A DNA stretch of 64,000 bases from Tissierellia bacterium. Its GTDB lineage: Bacteria; Bacillota; Clostridia; Tissierellales; Tepidimicrobiaceae. The position numbers were made by a program, and so were the translations under genes. The notes below the pieces were generated by a model, which did not search any database, had not been told where the DNA came from, and saw nothing but the letters and a program-made list of their open reading frames with translations. The stretch covers positions 46,579 to 110,578 of the forward strand of contig DUMS01000081.1 of NCBI GenBank assembly GCA_012839745.1, written 5' to 3'. Of the stretch, positions 17,239-28,700 are shown piece by piece (position 1 is the first letter of the stretch; every line of letters starts with the position of its first letter).

Positions 17239-17743
17239 ACTCTTTTTCCTTTATAAGTCTGTTAAACAGTATCTCCTCTTCAAATTGCAGATGAGATATT
17301 ATATTAATATGAAAATCCTTCAGCAGTTCATAAGCCCTGGCATATGTTGCACATCCATCACGGGGAGTTGTGTACCCATCTGTAATAGATATAAGCTTTT
17401 CCAATAGCTCCATTGTATTATCTTCTTTTGATCTGAATATATTTATCTCATTTATGGCTTTATCTAAAAGCTCTTCTATGGGCTTTCTGCTATATCTTTT
17501 TATAAGGGGAAATATTCTTGATTCCTGTCTAATAATGTGCTGCACCATGTTAATCTGAATCATGTTAAATAGCCTATGTACCTCAAATAATTCCTCATGC
17601 TCTAATCCATGGACCTTCATTATTGTTGTAGTCAATTTGCTCAGGTCTTTCATCTGATTGGACAGCTTTTCATGATAGTTTTCCAAAATATGTTCTACTA
17701 CTTCTGCATATGATTTATCAAGCCAATGGCTTTTAAATTCCAT
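17237..17743 (-). CDS. ric: Ric-type (YtfE/ScdA) di-iron iron-sulfur cluster repair protein, hemerythrin domain only
   Basis: 168 residues of hemerythrin-like helical bundle. Ric proteins repair iron-sulfur clusters damaged by nitric oxide or peroxide. The subfamily is indicated by HILENYHEKL at the start, KVHGLEHEEL, and TPRDGCATYARAYELL, which matches the conserved YTPPxxACxxY region. Probable ligands are H24, H45, H69, H145, H151 and E155. After H69 the usual HxxxE bridging glutamate is replaced by Gln73, with Glu74 next to it, so the metal site may differ. The N-terminal ScdA_N domain of longer homologues is absent. The start at 17743 follows GGAGGG. The upstream region holds a perfect FNR-type palindrome placed as in an activator-dependent promoter, which fits a redox or NO response. 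Confidence 0.83.
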   Translation of the reverse strand: MEFKSHWLDKSYAEVVEHILENYHEKLSNQMKDLSKLTTTIMKVHGLEHEELFEVHRLFNMIQINMVQHIIRQESRIFPLIKRYSRKPIEELLDKAINEINIFRSKEDNTMELLEKLISITDGYTTPRDGCATYARAYELLKDFHINIISHLQFEEEILFNRLIKEKE

Positions 17744-17772
17744 TTACATCCCTCCATATACTCTTTAAATTG

Positions 17773-17814
17773 ATTATACAATTAGTGTGATTTAAAAACT
17801 TTGATTTATATCAA
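17773..17814 (-). promoter_or_regulatory. FNR/Crp-family site and activator-dependent promoter for ric
   Basis: TTGATTTATATCAA at 17801-17814 is a perfect TTGAT-N4-ATCAA palindrome, the FNR consensus. On the minus strand a -10 TATAAT lies at 17778-17773, and the -35 position (17801-17796) is a poor AAGTTT. With a transcription start about seven bases after the -10 (near 17766), the palindrome centre falls at about -41.5, the class II activator position. The regulator itself is not in the window. Confidence 0.7.
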
Positions 17815-17904
17815 AAATTTAAACCTTTATTCTATAGCAAATGGAGAATTAATATGATAAAATCATAAAAGCTTTATACACTAATCAAACGGAGGAAAGA
17901 GAAG

Positions 17905-19275
17905 ATGTCTTCAATAAGAAATATGTTAAAAGACAAACTTTTTTTTAGTACATTAATTACAATAGCAATACCAATAACATTACAGAACTTAATAGCATCA
18001 TCTGTTAACATGCTGGATACATTTATGATTTCCAGTTTAGGTGAAAAAAGCCTTGCAGCTGTAGGGCTTGCAAATCAGGTTTTCTTCTTTTATTCTTTGA
18101 TAATATTTGGCATAGCATCAGGATCAGCCATATTCATAGCCCAGTTCTGGGGTAAAATGGATGAGAAGAATATTAAGAGAGTATTAGGATTAGCCTTGTT
18201 CACTTCTATTATAGTAGGATTGATATTTACAGTTGCAGTTCTTATTGCGCCAGATAGCATTATGAGAATATTTAGTAGTGACAATGAGGTTATTAAGCTT
18301 GGAGCAGATTATTTAGTAATTGTAATATTTTCCTATATCGTATTTGGAGCTGGATTTACTTTCCAAATATCATCCAGAAGTACAGGGAATGCTAAAATGC
18401 CCATGGTTGCAAGTATTATATCTTTTTTTGTAAATCTGGTATTTAACTATATATTGATATATGGCCATTTGAGTTTTCCAAGGCTGGAAGTAAAAGGCGC
18501 AGCCTATGCTACTCTATTGGCAAGAGTAGTTGAGCTGTTGCTGGTAGTATATGCAATTTACTCATCAGAAGGACCTTTAAAAGGAACCATAAAGGAGTTT
18601 ACCGATTGGAACAGGGATTTTGTGTACAAGTATTTCAAAACTTCGTCCCCAGTAATCATAAATGAAACATTCTGGTCCTTAGGAAATGTACTATATTCCA
18701 TAGCATATGCTAAAATAGGAACGGAGGCAGCTGCAGCCATACAGATTTTAAGCGTGGTACAGAACCTTTTCATGGTATTTACAAGGGGAGTGGGAAATGC
18801 ATGTACAGTTATGGTAGGCAATAAAATAGGAGCTGATGAAGAGGATACTGCCATTGAATATGCTAACAGGTTTTTATTTATATCAGCTGTATTGGGTCTA
18901 TTATTAGGATTAATTCTGATTTTTACCTCAGATTTGATATTGATGTTTTTTAGGGATTTGTCACCACAATTAAGGCATACGTCTAAAATGCTTTTGATTA
19001 TTCTAGGTATATTCTTTGCTGTTAAAACAGTAAATGGAACCATAATAGTTGGTATATTAAGGAGTGGAGGAGATACCAGATTTTCTATGCTTCTGGAAAT
19101 GGGGTCAGTTTGGCTTGCAGGAGTCCCATTAGCCTTTATAGGTTCTATGGTGTTAAAGTTGCCTGTATATCTTGTTACACCCTTAGCTTATTCTGAGGAG
19201 ATTGTCAAAATTTTAATAGGATTATTCAGAGTTCATTCAAAAAAATGGGTAGTAAATGTGACCAGAGGAATGTAA
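17905..19275 (+). CDS. MATE-family multidrug/metabolite efflux transporter
   Basis: 456 residues with about twelve hydrophobic segments in the two-lobed MATE pattern. The family exports cationic or aromatic compounds using a Na+ or H+ gradient. Markers are ITLQNLIASSVNMLDTFMI near the N-terminus, GIASGSAIFIAQFWG, and the second-lobe copy GVGNACTVMVGNKIGA; the hydrophobic pattern repeats between halves. ATG 17905 follows GGAGGAAAG. It is divergent from ric, and its own promoter may share the intergenic region with the FNR-like site. The substrate cannot be inferred. A second, distinct MATE protein is encoded at 22028, on the other side of nfnAB. Confidence 0.9.
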   Translation: MSSIRNMLKDKLFFSTLITIAIPITLQNLIASSVNMLDTFMISSLGEKSLAAVGLANQVFFFYSLIIFGIASGSAIFIAQFWGKMDEKNIKRVLGLALFTSIIVGLIFTVAVLIAPDSIMRIFSSDNEVIKLGADYLVIVIFSYIVFGAGFTFQISSRSTGNAKMPMVASIISFFVNLVFNYILIYGHLSFPRLEVKGAAYATLLARVVELLLVVYAIYSSEGPLKGTIKEFTDWNRDFVYKYFKTSSPVIINETFWSLGNVLYSIAYAKIGTEAAAAIQILSVVQNLFMVFTRGVGNACTVMVGNKIGADEEDTAIEYANRFLFISAVLGLLLGLILIFTSDLILMFFRDLSPQLRHTSKMLLIILGIFFAVKTVNGTIIVGILRSGGDTRFSMLLEMGSVWLAGVPLAFIGSMVLKLPVYLVTPLAYSEEIVKILIGLFRVHSKKWVVNVTRGM

Positions 19276-19360
19276 CTGAAAAACTAATAGAAGAAATATA
19301 TTAAAGCAAACTATATCTTGAATAAAAAAATTTTTTATGTTATATTTGTCTTGTCAGGAT

Positions 19361-19390
19361 TTGTTAATTGTATAACAATAATGGTATGAT
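19361..19390 (+). promoter_or_regulatory. Probable sigma-A promoter for the nfnAB leader
   Basis: TTGTTA (19361-19366) and TATGAT (19385-19390) with an 18-base spacer. Transcription would start near 19397 and give a leader of about 200 bases before nfnA, with the structured element at its 3' half. The bases from 19276 to 19360 hold no gene or strong hairpin that I can see. Confidence 0.5.
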
Positions 19391-19493
19391 AGTAGAGCAT
19401 TTATAGCTGCTAGTTATAAGATTAACTATCCTTTATTAATTATTGGGTTTTATATATAATTAATAATGTATTGCAATTAAGCAGTAATGTGTT

Positions 19494-19598
19494 CACTTAT
19501 GTAAGTGAGAGATGACCAGGGTAGGAACTACCCGAGTGAAGCTCTCTCCATATACAATATGGAGAGGTTCAAAATATATAATATTTGTGAGGGAGGAG
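19494..19598 (+). ncRNA. Candidate structured cis-regulatory leader upstream of nfnAB, class unknown
   Basis: Three nested or overlapping structures are visible. A hairpin CACTT/AAGTG spans 19494-19507. GAGAG (19507-19511) pairs with CTCTC (19542-19546) and encloses a perfect GGGTAG-GAA-CTACCC hairpin (19519-19533); between them is an asymmetric internal loop, ATGACCA against GAGTGAAG, that can form tandem G-A pairs. A third hairpin, CTCTCCATAT / ATATGGAGAG (19544-19566), shares three bases with the closing stem, so the two cannot form fully together. CTCC in this region could also pair with the nfnA ribosome site GGAGGAG (19592-19598). There is no T-run, so control of translation is more likely than termination. 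I cannot match it to a riboswitch class I know. Confidence 0.45.
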
Positions 19599-19604
19599 TT
19601 ATAA

Positions 19605-21886
<2,282 letters not shown>

Positions 21887-21905
21887 TTAAGCAAAAAAGA
21901 AATGT

Positions 21906-21936
21906 AAGTACCGGTTTTAGCCGGTACTTGTATTAT
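21906..21936 (+). terminator. Rho-independent terminator after nfnB
   Basis: AAGTACCGG at 21906-21914 pairs with CCGGTACTT at 21921-21929 around TTTTAG, followed by a T-rich tract. Confidence 0.88.
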
Positions 21937-22027
21937 TTTTTGATAATGAACTGAAGAAGTATTTACAATATTTTTAATTGTGCTATAATATTTAGAGCAT
22001 CGAAATTATTGACAAGAGGTGGTGTCT

Positions 22028-23401
22028 ATGGCTGAAGGGTTAACCAGTGCTGAAAAGCAAATTCGTAGGGATGTAATGAAGACTGCCGGACCTGTGTTAA
22101 TAGAGGTATTGCTGAGTTCGCTGTTTGGAATGGTTGATATGGTAATGGTTGGAAGGATTCCCGATAAGGTGGAATCAGCAGCTTCCATTGCAGCTATAGG
22201 GCTGACAAATCAGGTAGTTTTCATTGCAGTATCCTTGATTCAAGCTTTAAATGTAGGTGCTACAGCTATGGTAGCCAGATATATTGGTGCTAATAAGGCT
22301 GATCGAATAGAAAATGTAGTAAGGCATGTGGTTTTATTAACCCAGTTGATTATTGCCATACCTGTTATCATACTCGGATTAAGCTTTTCAGAGGAGTTCA
22401 TGAGACTTTTGGGTGCGGAGCAGGATACTATAATGTATGGAACAAATTATTTTAAGATTATTGTTCTGGGTTTATTGTTCCAGTCATTTAATTTGTCAAT
22501 ATATGCAGTTTTAAGGGGAGCTGGGGATACTAAAACTCCTATGAGTATAAACCTTAGAGCAAATTTCCTGAATGTAATTGGAAATGCAATACTCATATAC
22601 GGGCTAATAGGAGCACCAAGATTAGGTGTAACCGGTGCTGGTGTTTCTACATCCCTTTCTCAGTTGATTGGATCAATAATGATTGTTACGCGTGTATTGA
22701 AACACAGGACAATAATAAGGATAAATTTTAAGGAAAGGTTTAAATTCAACAAGGATATAGTGTATAATTTAGTAAAAATTGGTGTGCCTGCCTCATTAGA
22801 GCAGATTGCCTTTAGAGTGGGCATATTATTATTTATAAGGATTGTTGCAACATTGGGAACTGTAGCTTATGCAACACATCAAATAGGGCTTAATATATTG
22901 AATTTCTCATTTACACCAGGGCAAGCCTTTGGAATTGCAGCTTCATCCTTAGTTGGAAGGAGTCTGGGTGCAGAAGAAAGGGATAAAGCTGAGAAGTACA
23001 TAAAAGAGTGTAGAAGAATAGGCTCAGTTATTTCTACAGGAGTGGGAGTGGTATTCTTCTTCTTTGGATCCTTTATTGCAAGCTTATATACAACTGATCC
23101 GGTTATTATTCATGAAGCAGGAAATATATTGAAAGTTGCAGCAGTGGTACAGCCATTTCAATCCTCTCAACTTGTAGTTGCAGGAGGATTGAGAGGAGCA
23201 GGGGACACAGTATGGACTTTAATAGCCATTTTTGTAAGCGTTTTGATTATAAGGGTGGTTCTGGCATATTTGTTTATTAATGTTATAGGAACAGGATTAA
23301 TAGGAGCATGGTATGCAATATTCATTGACCAGATAGTCAGATGGCTGCTTATAAGTATCCGCTTTAGAACAGGAAAATGGAAGTACATACACATAAGGTA
23401 A
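22028..23401 (+). CDS. MATE-family efflux transporter (NorM-like)
   Basis: 457 residues with twelve predicted membrane segments. MATE markers are GPVLIEVLLSSLFGMVDMVM, ALNVGATAMVARYIGA, VLRGAGDTKTPM at the end of the first lobe, and the corresponding GGLRGAGDTVWT in the second. The start is ATG 22028, placed by AGAGGTGG at 22015-22022; GTG codons at 22019 and 22022 lie within that ribosome site and are not used. It is clearly different in sequence from the MATE gene at 17905, so the pair is not a recent duplication. The substrate is unknown. It converges on the minus-strand flavoprotein gene and shares a terminator with it. Confidence 0.9.
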   Translation: MAEGLTSAEKQIRRDVMKTAGPVLIEVLLSSLFGMVDMVMVGRIPDKVESAASIAAIGLTNQVVFIAVSLIQALNVGATAMVARYIGANKADRIENVVRHVVLLTQLIIAIPVIILGLSFSEEFMRLLGAEQDTIMYGTNYFKIIVLGLLFQSFNLSIYAVLRGAGDTKTPMSINLRANFLNVIGNAILIYGLIGAPRLGVTGAGVSTSLSQLIGSIMIVTRVLKHRTIIRINFKERFKFNKDIVYNLVKIGVPASLEQIAFRVGILLFIRIVATLGTVAYATHQIGLNILNFSFTPGQAFGIAASSLVGRSLGAEERDKAEKYIKECRRIGSVISTGVGVVFFFFGSFIASLYTTDPVIIHEAGNILKVAAVVQPFQSSQLVVAGGLRGAGDTVWTLIAIFVSVLIIRVVLAYLFINVIGTGLIGAWYAIFIDQIVRWLLISIRFRTGKWKYIHIR

Positions 23402-23404
23402 TAA

Positions 23405-23437
23405 AAGCTTACTAAAGATGGAATCTTTAGTAAGCTT
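23405..23437. terminator. Bidirectional terminator between the MATE and flavoprotein genes
   Basis: Perfect 15-base arms, 23405-23419 and 23423-23437, around the loop GGA. It sits exactly between two convergent stop codons. Confidence 0.85.
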
Positions 23438-24486
23438 CATTTCACAATATTATATTTGATATTTTCAGCAAAGGTCCTGGCTTTATCCATAATACCCGGA
23501 ACCTTTTCAATTGCCCCTTTGTCGTTTGCTGTAGCCATTAGTGCAAAATATGGTGGAAGCCTAAAGGTCTTGTTTATATTTAGGGCACTGATAAGTTGCC
23601 TGGCCAGCGCATCAGAACCTGAATGGCCTGATACGATTATTGAAAAAAGGGTTTTATCGTAAAATTTACTTTTTCTGAAAAGTGCAGTTAGCCTATTAAT
23701 GACAGCCACCAGATTTGCCGATATCATGTCGTTATAGTTTGGGCATATAAATATAATTGCATCAGATTCAAGTATACTAGGGTATACTTCCTCTACAACT
23801 ATGCCGCCATAGAAGCATTTTTCCTGCTGGCCATAATGCTTGCATGTAGTATAGGGGCATCCGGCACAGTCAACTACTTTTCCGTTTCCAACATTTATTT
23901 CGGATATATTCTCAGATTTTAGATTTGATTTTACCATTTTCCAAAGCAATAATGAATTGGATGTATTCCAGTTGCTTGAATGAAGAGCCAGTATCTTAGG
24001 ATTTTCAATTTTTTTATAATTATCATTGAGAAATCTTAGCCCCAGTTCTCTACACTGCATAAAGCATATTTCTTCAGTTGTAATATTATATACTTTTATT
24101 AGAGGAATAAAGTTATCCAGATTTCCTGTAGCCTCAACAATGGGCCTTCCGGGAAATCTTAATCCCAGCAAATTGCTTTGAAATATTATGTATTGAGCAC
24201 AGGTTTTAGTGTAAAGCTGGTAATTGCTGTGAATTAATACAATACCCTCTGAACCGAGAAGGGAATCATTTCCTCTGCTGATAAGGGTTATAAAGAAGTT
24301 ATTAAGATTATTGCTTACTCCTGTTACCGGCAGTTCCACAGCAAATATAATCTTCTTGTTTTTCAGATCAGGGATATTGTTAAAATTGTCAATTACTTTA
24401 TAATTAATTTTTTCTGTAGTCCTATCTATCATCTTTTTCAAAAATGGAGAGGGTTTTTCAGGCAGTATCAAGTAGAATTCCTTCAT
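23437..24486 (-). CDS. Flavodoxin-fold NAD(P)H-dependent FMN reductase-like protein with four clustered cysteines
   Basis: 349 residues, last gene of the minus-strand operon. The C-terminal half (from about 163) is a flavodoxin-like domain of the NADPH-dependent FMN reductase family: ILALHSSNWNTSNS is the phosphate-binding region and CPNYNDMISANL (248 onward) is the family flavin loop. Between them lies C207-x2-C210-x4-C215-x8-C224, similar to but not identical with the compact cysteine motif of iron-sulfur flavoproteins, so it may hold a [4Fe-4S] cluster. The N-terminal 160 residues look like another, degraded alpha/beta domain that I do not recognise. The start ATG overlaps the stop of the dehydrogenase-like gene in ATGA, so the two are translationally coupled. 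The substrate is unknown. Confidence 0.72.
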   Translation of the reverse strand: MKEFYLILPEKPSPFLKKMIDRTTEKINYKVIDNFNNIPDLKNKKIIFAVELPVTGVSNNLNNFFITLISRGNDSLLGSEGIVLIHSNYQLYTKTCAQYIIFQSNLLGLRFPGRPIVEATGNLDNFIPLIKVYNITTEEICFMQCRELGLRFLNDNYKKIENPKILALHSSNWNTSNSLLLWKMVKSNLKSENISEINVGNGKVVDCAGCPYTTCKHYGQQEKCFYGGIVVEEVYPSILESDAIIFICPNYNDMISANLVAVINRLTALFRKSKFYDKTLFSIIVSGHSGSDALARQLISALNINKTFRLPPYFALMATANDKGAIEKVPGIMDKARTFAENIKYNIVK

Positions 24487-25733
24487 ATTATTCTCACTAA
24501 CCTTTCATAGCTTTCTTTTATCTTATTGTATAATCTATCCGGCAGTTTAAGCCTTTCTACTTCCAAATGGCCTTTTACCAGCCTTACCTTTGAGCCCATA
24601 TAGCAGCTGCCCATATAAGTTGAACCATAGAACCATTCACCTTTAATTGTGGAGATAATTGAAAGGGCACCTGATGAAAGGCTGGGGGCCACATAGGGTT
24701 TATACCCAAATTCCCTTATTTCTCTATTGGCATTTACTGTTTTTTCAGTTAAGTAATTAGATATGTCCTCATTATAGTTATCTATGCTGTCTGCAACAAC
24801 AAGACCCTGACCGTGAGGGCCAAATACTCTTCCTTCTCTTAGAAAGTGCATGGTTTTTTCGGATTTTTCTGCATAGAAGCATGCCCTTGCATTCATAACC
24901 CCAAGCCCATATCCTATTATCTGATTGGAGGCAAGCCCTTTGAAATCTAAACAGCCTGAAGAATCCTTATTGCTTTCCAGAAAAGCAACTTTGCATAAAA
25001 GGTCCACTGGGTCTGATACTACGGCAAATATTCCTTTAAAGCTTGAGTTCCTTGCTATTTGGGCATATTCTTTAATAATATTCCTATTGGATTCAAACTG
25101 AATCATTCTTACATCTTCTATTTTGCTTCCTACTGGAGGAACCCCTTTAGAGGCACAGAATATAAACATATGGCAGTCAAACAGCTGATTTTCTGTAATA
25201 GGCACTACTTTGGGGAATTCATATTGGCTGAAGGCTTTTCTTACCTGATTTATTTCATATTCCCAGCGCTTTAGCCTATTTACATTTCTATCATATATGC
25301 CTATTCTATCAATGCAATCCCCGCCTAGAAGTCTCAATCCTATTAGAAGAGTGCTTCCAACATCTCCTAGTGCAACAATATTTACATTCCACTTGCCCTT
25401 ATATGTATCCTCTAAGGCTGTTTTCCAGTTTGGGTACTCTGTATTAATGGATATTACAGATTTATTTTTTATACTATCTATTATCCAGCTTGGTATGTGT
25501 GATGAATAATCCACATCATCCAATATAAGAAGCTCTAGCCCTTCACTGCTTTTAAATAGCAGTGAAGGGTCATTTACAATGAAGCTTCTCCTTGATTTAA
25601 TAGGGTCCATTTTATTCAGAAAGTATATATTTCCATTGTTTAATTTTGCTTCATCTTCTGTTATAGCTTTAAGGTCTTCATATTTATAAAAGGACATTAA
25701 AATCTTATCATCATATTTATAGTAATAAACCAT
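24483..25733 (-). CDS. Lactate/malate dehydrogenase-fold protein with altered catalytic residues
   Basis: 416 residues. A unique N-terminal stretch of about 115 residues is followed by an LDH/MDH-type fold: the NAD-binding VALGDVGSTLL (G123, G126), the dehydrogenase segment FAVVSDPVDLL (about 237-246), VMNARA with R283 at the place of LDH Arg171, and GPHGQG with H307 as the catalytic histidine (GEHGDS in LDH). The aspartate partner of that histidine is replaced by Met280, and the substrate-arginine loop (usually RxxG) reads SKGVPPVGS. It therefore probably binds NAD but may not oxidise ordinary 2-hydroxy acids. It lies 16 bases after the giant gene and overlaps the flavoprotein gene by four bases. 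I know of no characterised orthologue. Confidence 0.65.
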   Translation of the reverse strand: MVYYYKYDDKILMSFYKYEDLKAITEDEAKLNNGNIYFLNKMDPIKSRRSFIVNDPSLLFKSSEGLELLILDDVDYSSHIPSWIIDSIKNKSVISINTEYPNWKTALEDTYKGKWNVNIVALGDVGSTLLIGLRLLGGDCIDRIGIYDRNVNRLKRWEYEINQVRKAFSQYEFPKVVPITENQLFDCHMFIFCASKGVPPVGSKIEDVRMIQFESNRNIIKEYAQIARNSSFKGIFAVVSDPVDLLCKVAFLESNKDSSGCLDFKGLASNQIIGYGLGVMNARACFYAEKSEKTMHFLREGRVFGPHGQGLVVADSIDNYNEDISNYLTEKTVNANREIREFGYKPYVAPSLSSGALSIISTIKGEWFYGSTYMGSCYMGSKVRLVKGHLEVERLKLPDRLYNKIKESYERLVRII

Positions 25734-25749
25734 ATATGCTCATCCTTCA

Positions 25750-28700
25750 TCATCTTAATACTATATTTTCAATTCTTTTCAAATTCTCCAGGTCTTTTTC
25801 CAGATAATCCGTTGGCTTCAAATTACGCACTGAATCTGCATATATACATGTATCCGGCTTTCTGGGGAATGAGAATATCTTGCCCAGGTTTCTTATAATT
25901 AAGCTCTTTCCGTTAATCTCCTGATAGACCTTTTGTATTTCATCAAATATTTCTATGGTGTTTACCAGACATACCTCAGAAAATTCATATATGGATCTAA
26001 TTGTGGCGCCCTTAATAAAGGATGGCGATACATAAGGCAGTATAAAGTTTATACTAGGTATAAGGTAATCCTGACCATACTCTTCTCTAAAAACTGCATC
26101 CCCTCCAATAAAGGGGTATTGGGCGCTTTCATTAAACCACAGTTTAAGGTTTGGAACAAAGTATGCACTGTCTACTTCAATATTTCTTGTTTTTCCCAAT
26201 TCCTTTCCTCTGCCTGTCAGAATGCCAACAACCAGTTTTTTGATTTCTATGTTGTTATTTCTCAAAATGGGTTCTATTACATTCAATCTATAGCCCTTAT
26301 GCAGCAGGTCGTCAACTAAAATAATGGGGCGGTTAAATGATGACAGCATCTTTGCTTGATTATCCAAACTCAAATAGTTTGGAAAGGCTCCAATGGTGAA
26401 GTTCTTAATTTCTGCATTAAATATTTTTTCAGTATGCATGGATTTAGTTACTGTATTAGGTAATATTCTTCCATTTAATATAGAGCCAAAGGGAACACAC
26501 ATGTAGGGGCCAAGAATTTTCCTATTTCCTTGCTCTATAGGTACTTCGTTTATATCACATATTATTTGAATTAGCTTGCTGTAAATCATATCCCTGTTAT
26601 ATACCAGTACCAGCTCTCCAGGGTAAAGGTTTGAAATAGCTTTTTTCAGTCTCTTTCTTGTTTTTTCTATAATGTTTGCTATGCTTTTATTGTTATCAAA
26701 AGGTGGTTTTAGCAGTGTTTCTATATCCTGGCTCAATGTTATGGGCTTGCTCATATCAACAATATATATGGGGTTGTTATTAAAGTAAAATGGTGTTTTT
26801 ATAAACCCCTGGACAGTTAAATTCTCAATTATTTGATTTTGATCCTGGTAATTTGACAGGTTTACATATATAGCATTATTGTACTCCAATTCAACACATT
26901 TGGATAGAGTTTCATTCAGTATAACTTCTGAAAGGTAACTGCTTTTGTACTTTACGTATAATATAGGTATTAATGCAATTCTTCCCTTTAACCTTTCCCT
27001 GAAATATATTGTAATTTCAGTATCCTTAAACTCATCATACAGATTTGCATTTTTAATCCAGTAAAATACGGAAAAACCTAGAAGTGCATTGTTTATTGCA
27101 TCTTTTAAAAGGAGTATATTCAAATCCTCTTTGCCTCTGAAACTCTGCAAACTGTTGATGTCAATTTCAGGACCAAAATTGTCATGAATATATTTTAGCA
27201 GTTTATCATCCATTTTATTGATGACTTCTATTTCTATAGTCTTTGTCTGAACAAGGGATTTAAAACGTGGCTCATTTAAATACAATCCGTATTTGTATAT
27301 ATATTGCAGAGCCAATGGGTCCATTTCCTTAGAAATATCCATATTCAAGTCTATAGCTCTCCTTATTTGGCTTGAACTTATATCTTCATATTTAGGAGGT
27401 AAAGATAGCCTTAAGATTTTTCCTCTTATTTCTTTAATCTTTTCTTCAACTGTTGATTTCTCATCATCAATGGAATTCAGGCTTTTTCTGTCAAAGATAA
27501 TGTGGGAAAAGTCCTTTAAAATACCGTCCTTTTTATATGCACTGGCATTTACCAGCACATCAGTACCTACTACTATATATACTTCCTTATTTTTGAAAAG
27601 GTCTTTTAACTTGATTAAGTCATTATCATTATTGATATTAATTGGTATGTCGCTTGGAAACAGGTATATATCCATTTCATGTCCTATGGTCATGGATATA
27701 ATATTTTTTCTATACTTATGAGGCTGCACTCTTTTAGACCATGAGAACTCATCAACAGCCAGATAGACTTCAAACCCATGATTCCTTATCTCCAGGGCTA
27801 TTTCCTTATGGCTTAAACTAAAGGGATCGAAGCTTCCAGGGAAAAATGCAATTTTATCCTTTGATTCCAATTCAAATCTACCAAAATGGAATTCATAATC
27901 TGCTATAAACCTGTAAATATGGTTAAGGGATGCAGAATTTATTAGTAGCATAAACTCATCGTCTTCCATGTCATCCAAAAGGGTAAGTATTTTTTTTGCA
28001 ATATATTTGAAAATATTTAATTTCTCCTTCAAATCCAGCTTCTTTGAGTTAAAAATATCCCATGCCAGTATCCTGAAGGCTTCCGTTTTAATGTCATAAT
28101 CAAAGGATACCATGCCATTTAGTATTAAACTAATAAGCCTGACTAGCCTGTTTTTGTTGGTTATTTCATCCTCCTTGAATCTTGTTATATATACAGGATA
28201 GTTTTCAATTGCAATGCTTATGGTCTTCAGAAGAAGAAATACTAATTTAGTATTTGACTGTTTTATTTTCTCTTCAAAATCATCTATTACTTCATCCAAT
28301 TCTTCAGGATGGAGATATAGCAAAAGCTCACCCAGATAGTTTGGTATAAACTTGGTGAACTGGTAATTTTCCATTTCCAATGCCCTTAATAGCTCTACAA
28401 CTATATCATTCCTTTCCTCTAGGGACAGGAATTTAAATATGTTCAACAGAGTCAATCCGGCATAATTCCTTACTTTCTCCGCAGCGCTGACTTTAAGAAG
28501 GTTGCATAAGTGCATGCTTGTATGGAATCCAATTGTACCTGGAGATTTTTTCACCTGGTCATATAGTATATCTATATTTATTTTTTTATTAATCCATTCA
28601 GTTGCAGTTTTTAAGTTTTTAAGGAATATTACCGATATGTTTTCCTCATCCTTCTTATAGTTGTTTTTAAGCAATTCAATTATATTCTTCTGCATATCAA

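Noticed and set aside
19494..19598. T-box or known riboswitch class in the nfnAB leader
   Set aside because: The AGGGTAGGAAC stretch superficially recalls a T-box, but the GGTGG-N-ACCGCG element and specifier stems are absent. Lysine, SAM, FMN, TPP, glycine, cyclic-di-GMP, ZTP and guanidine cores do not match either; I kept it as unassigned.
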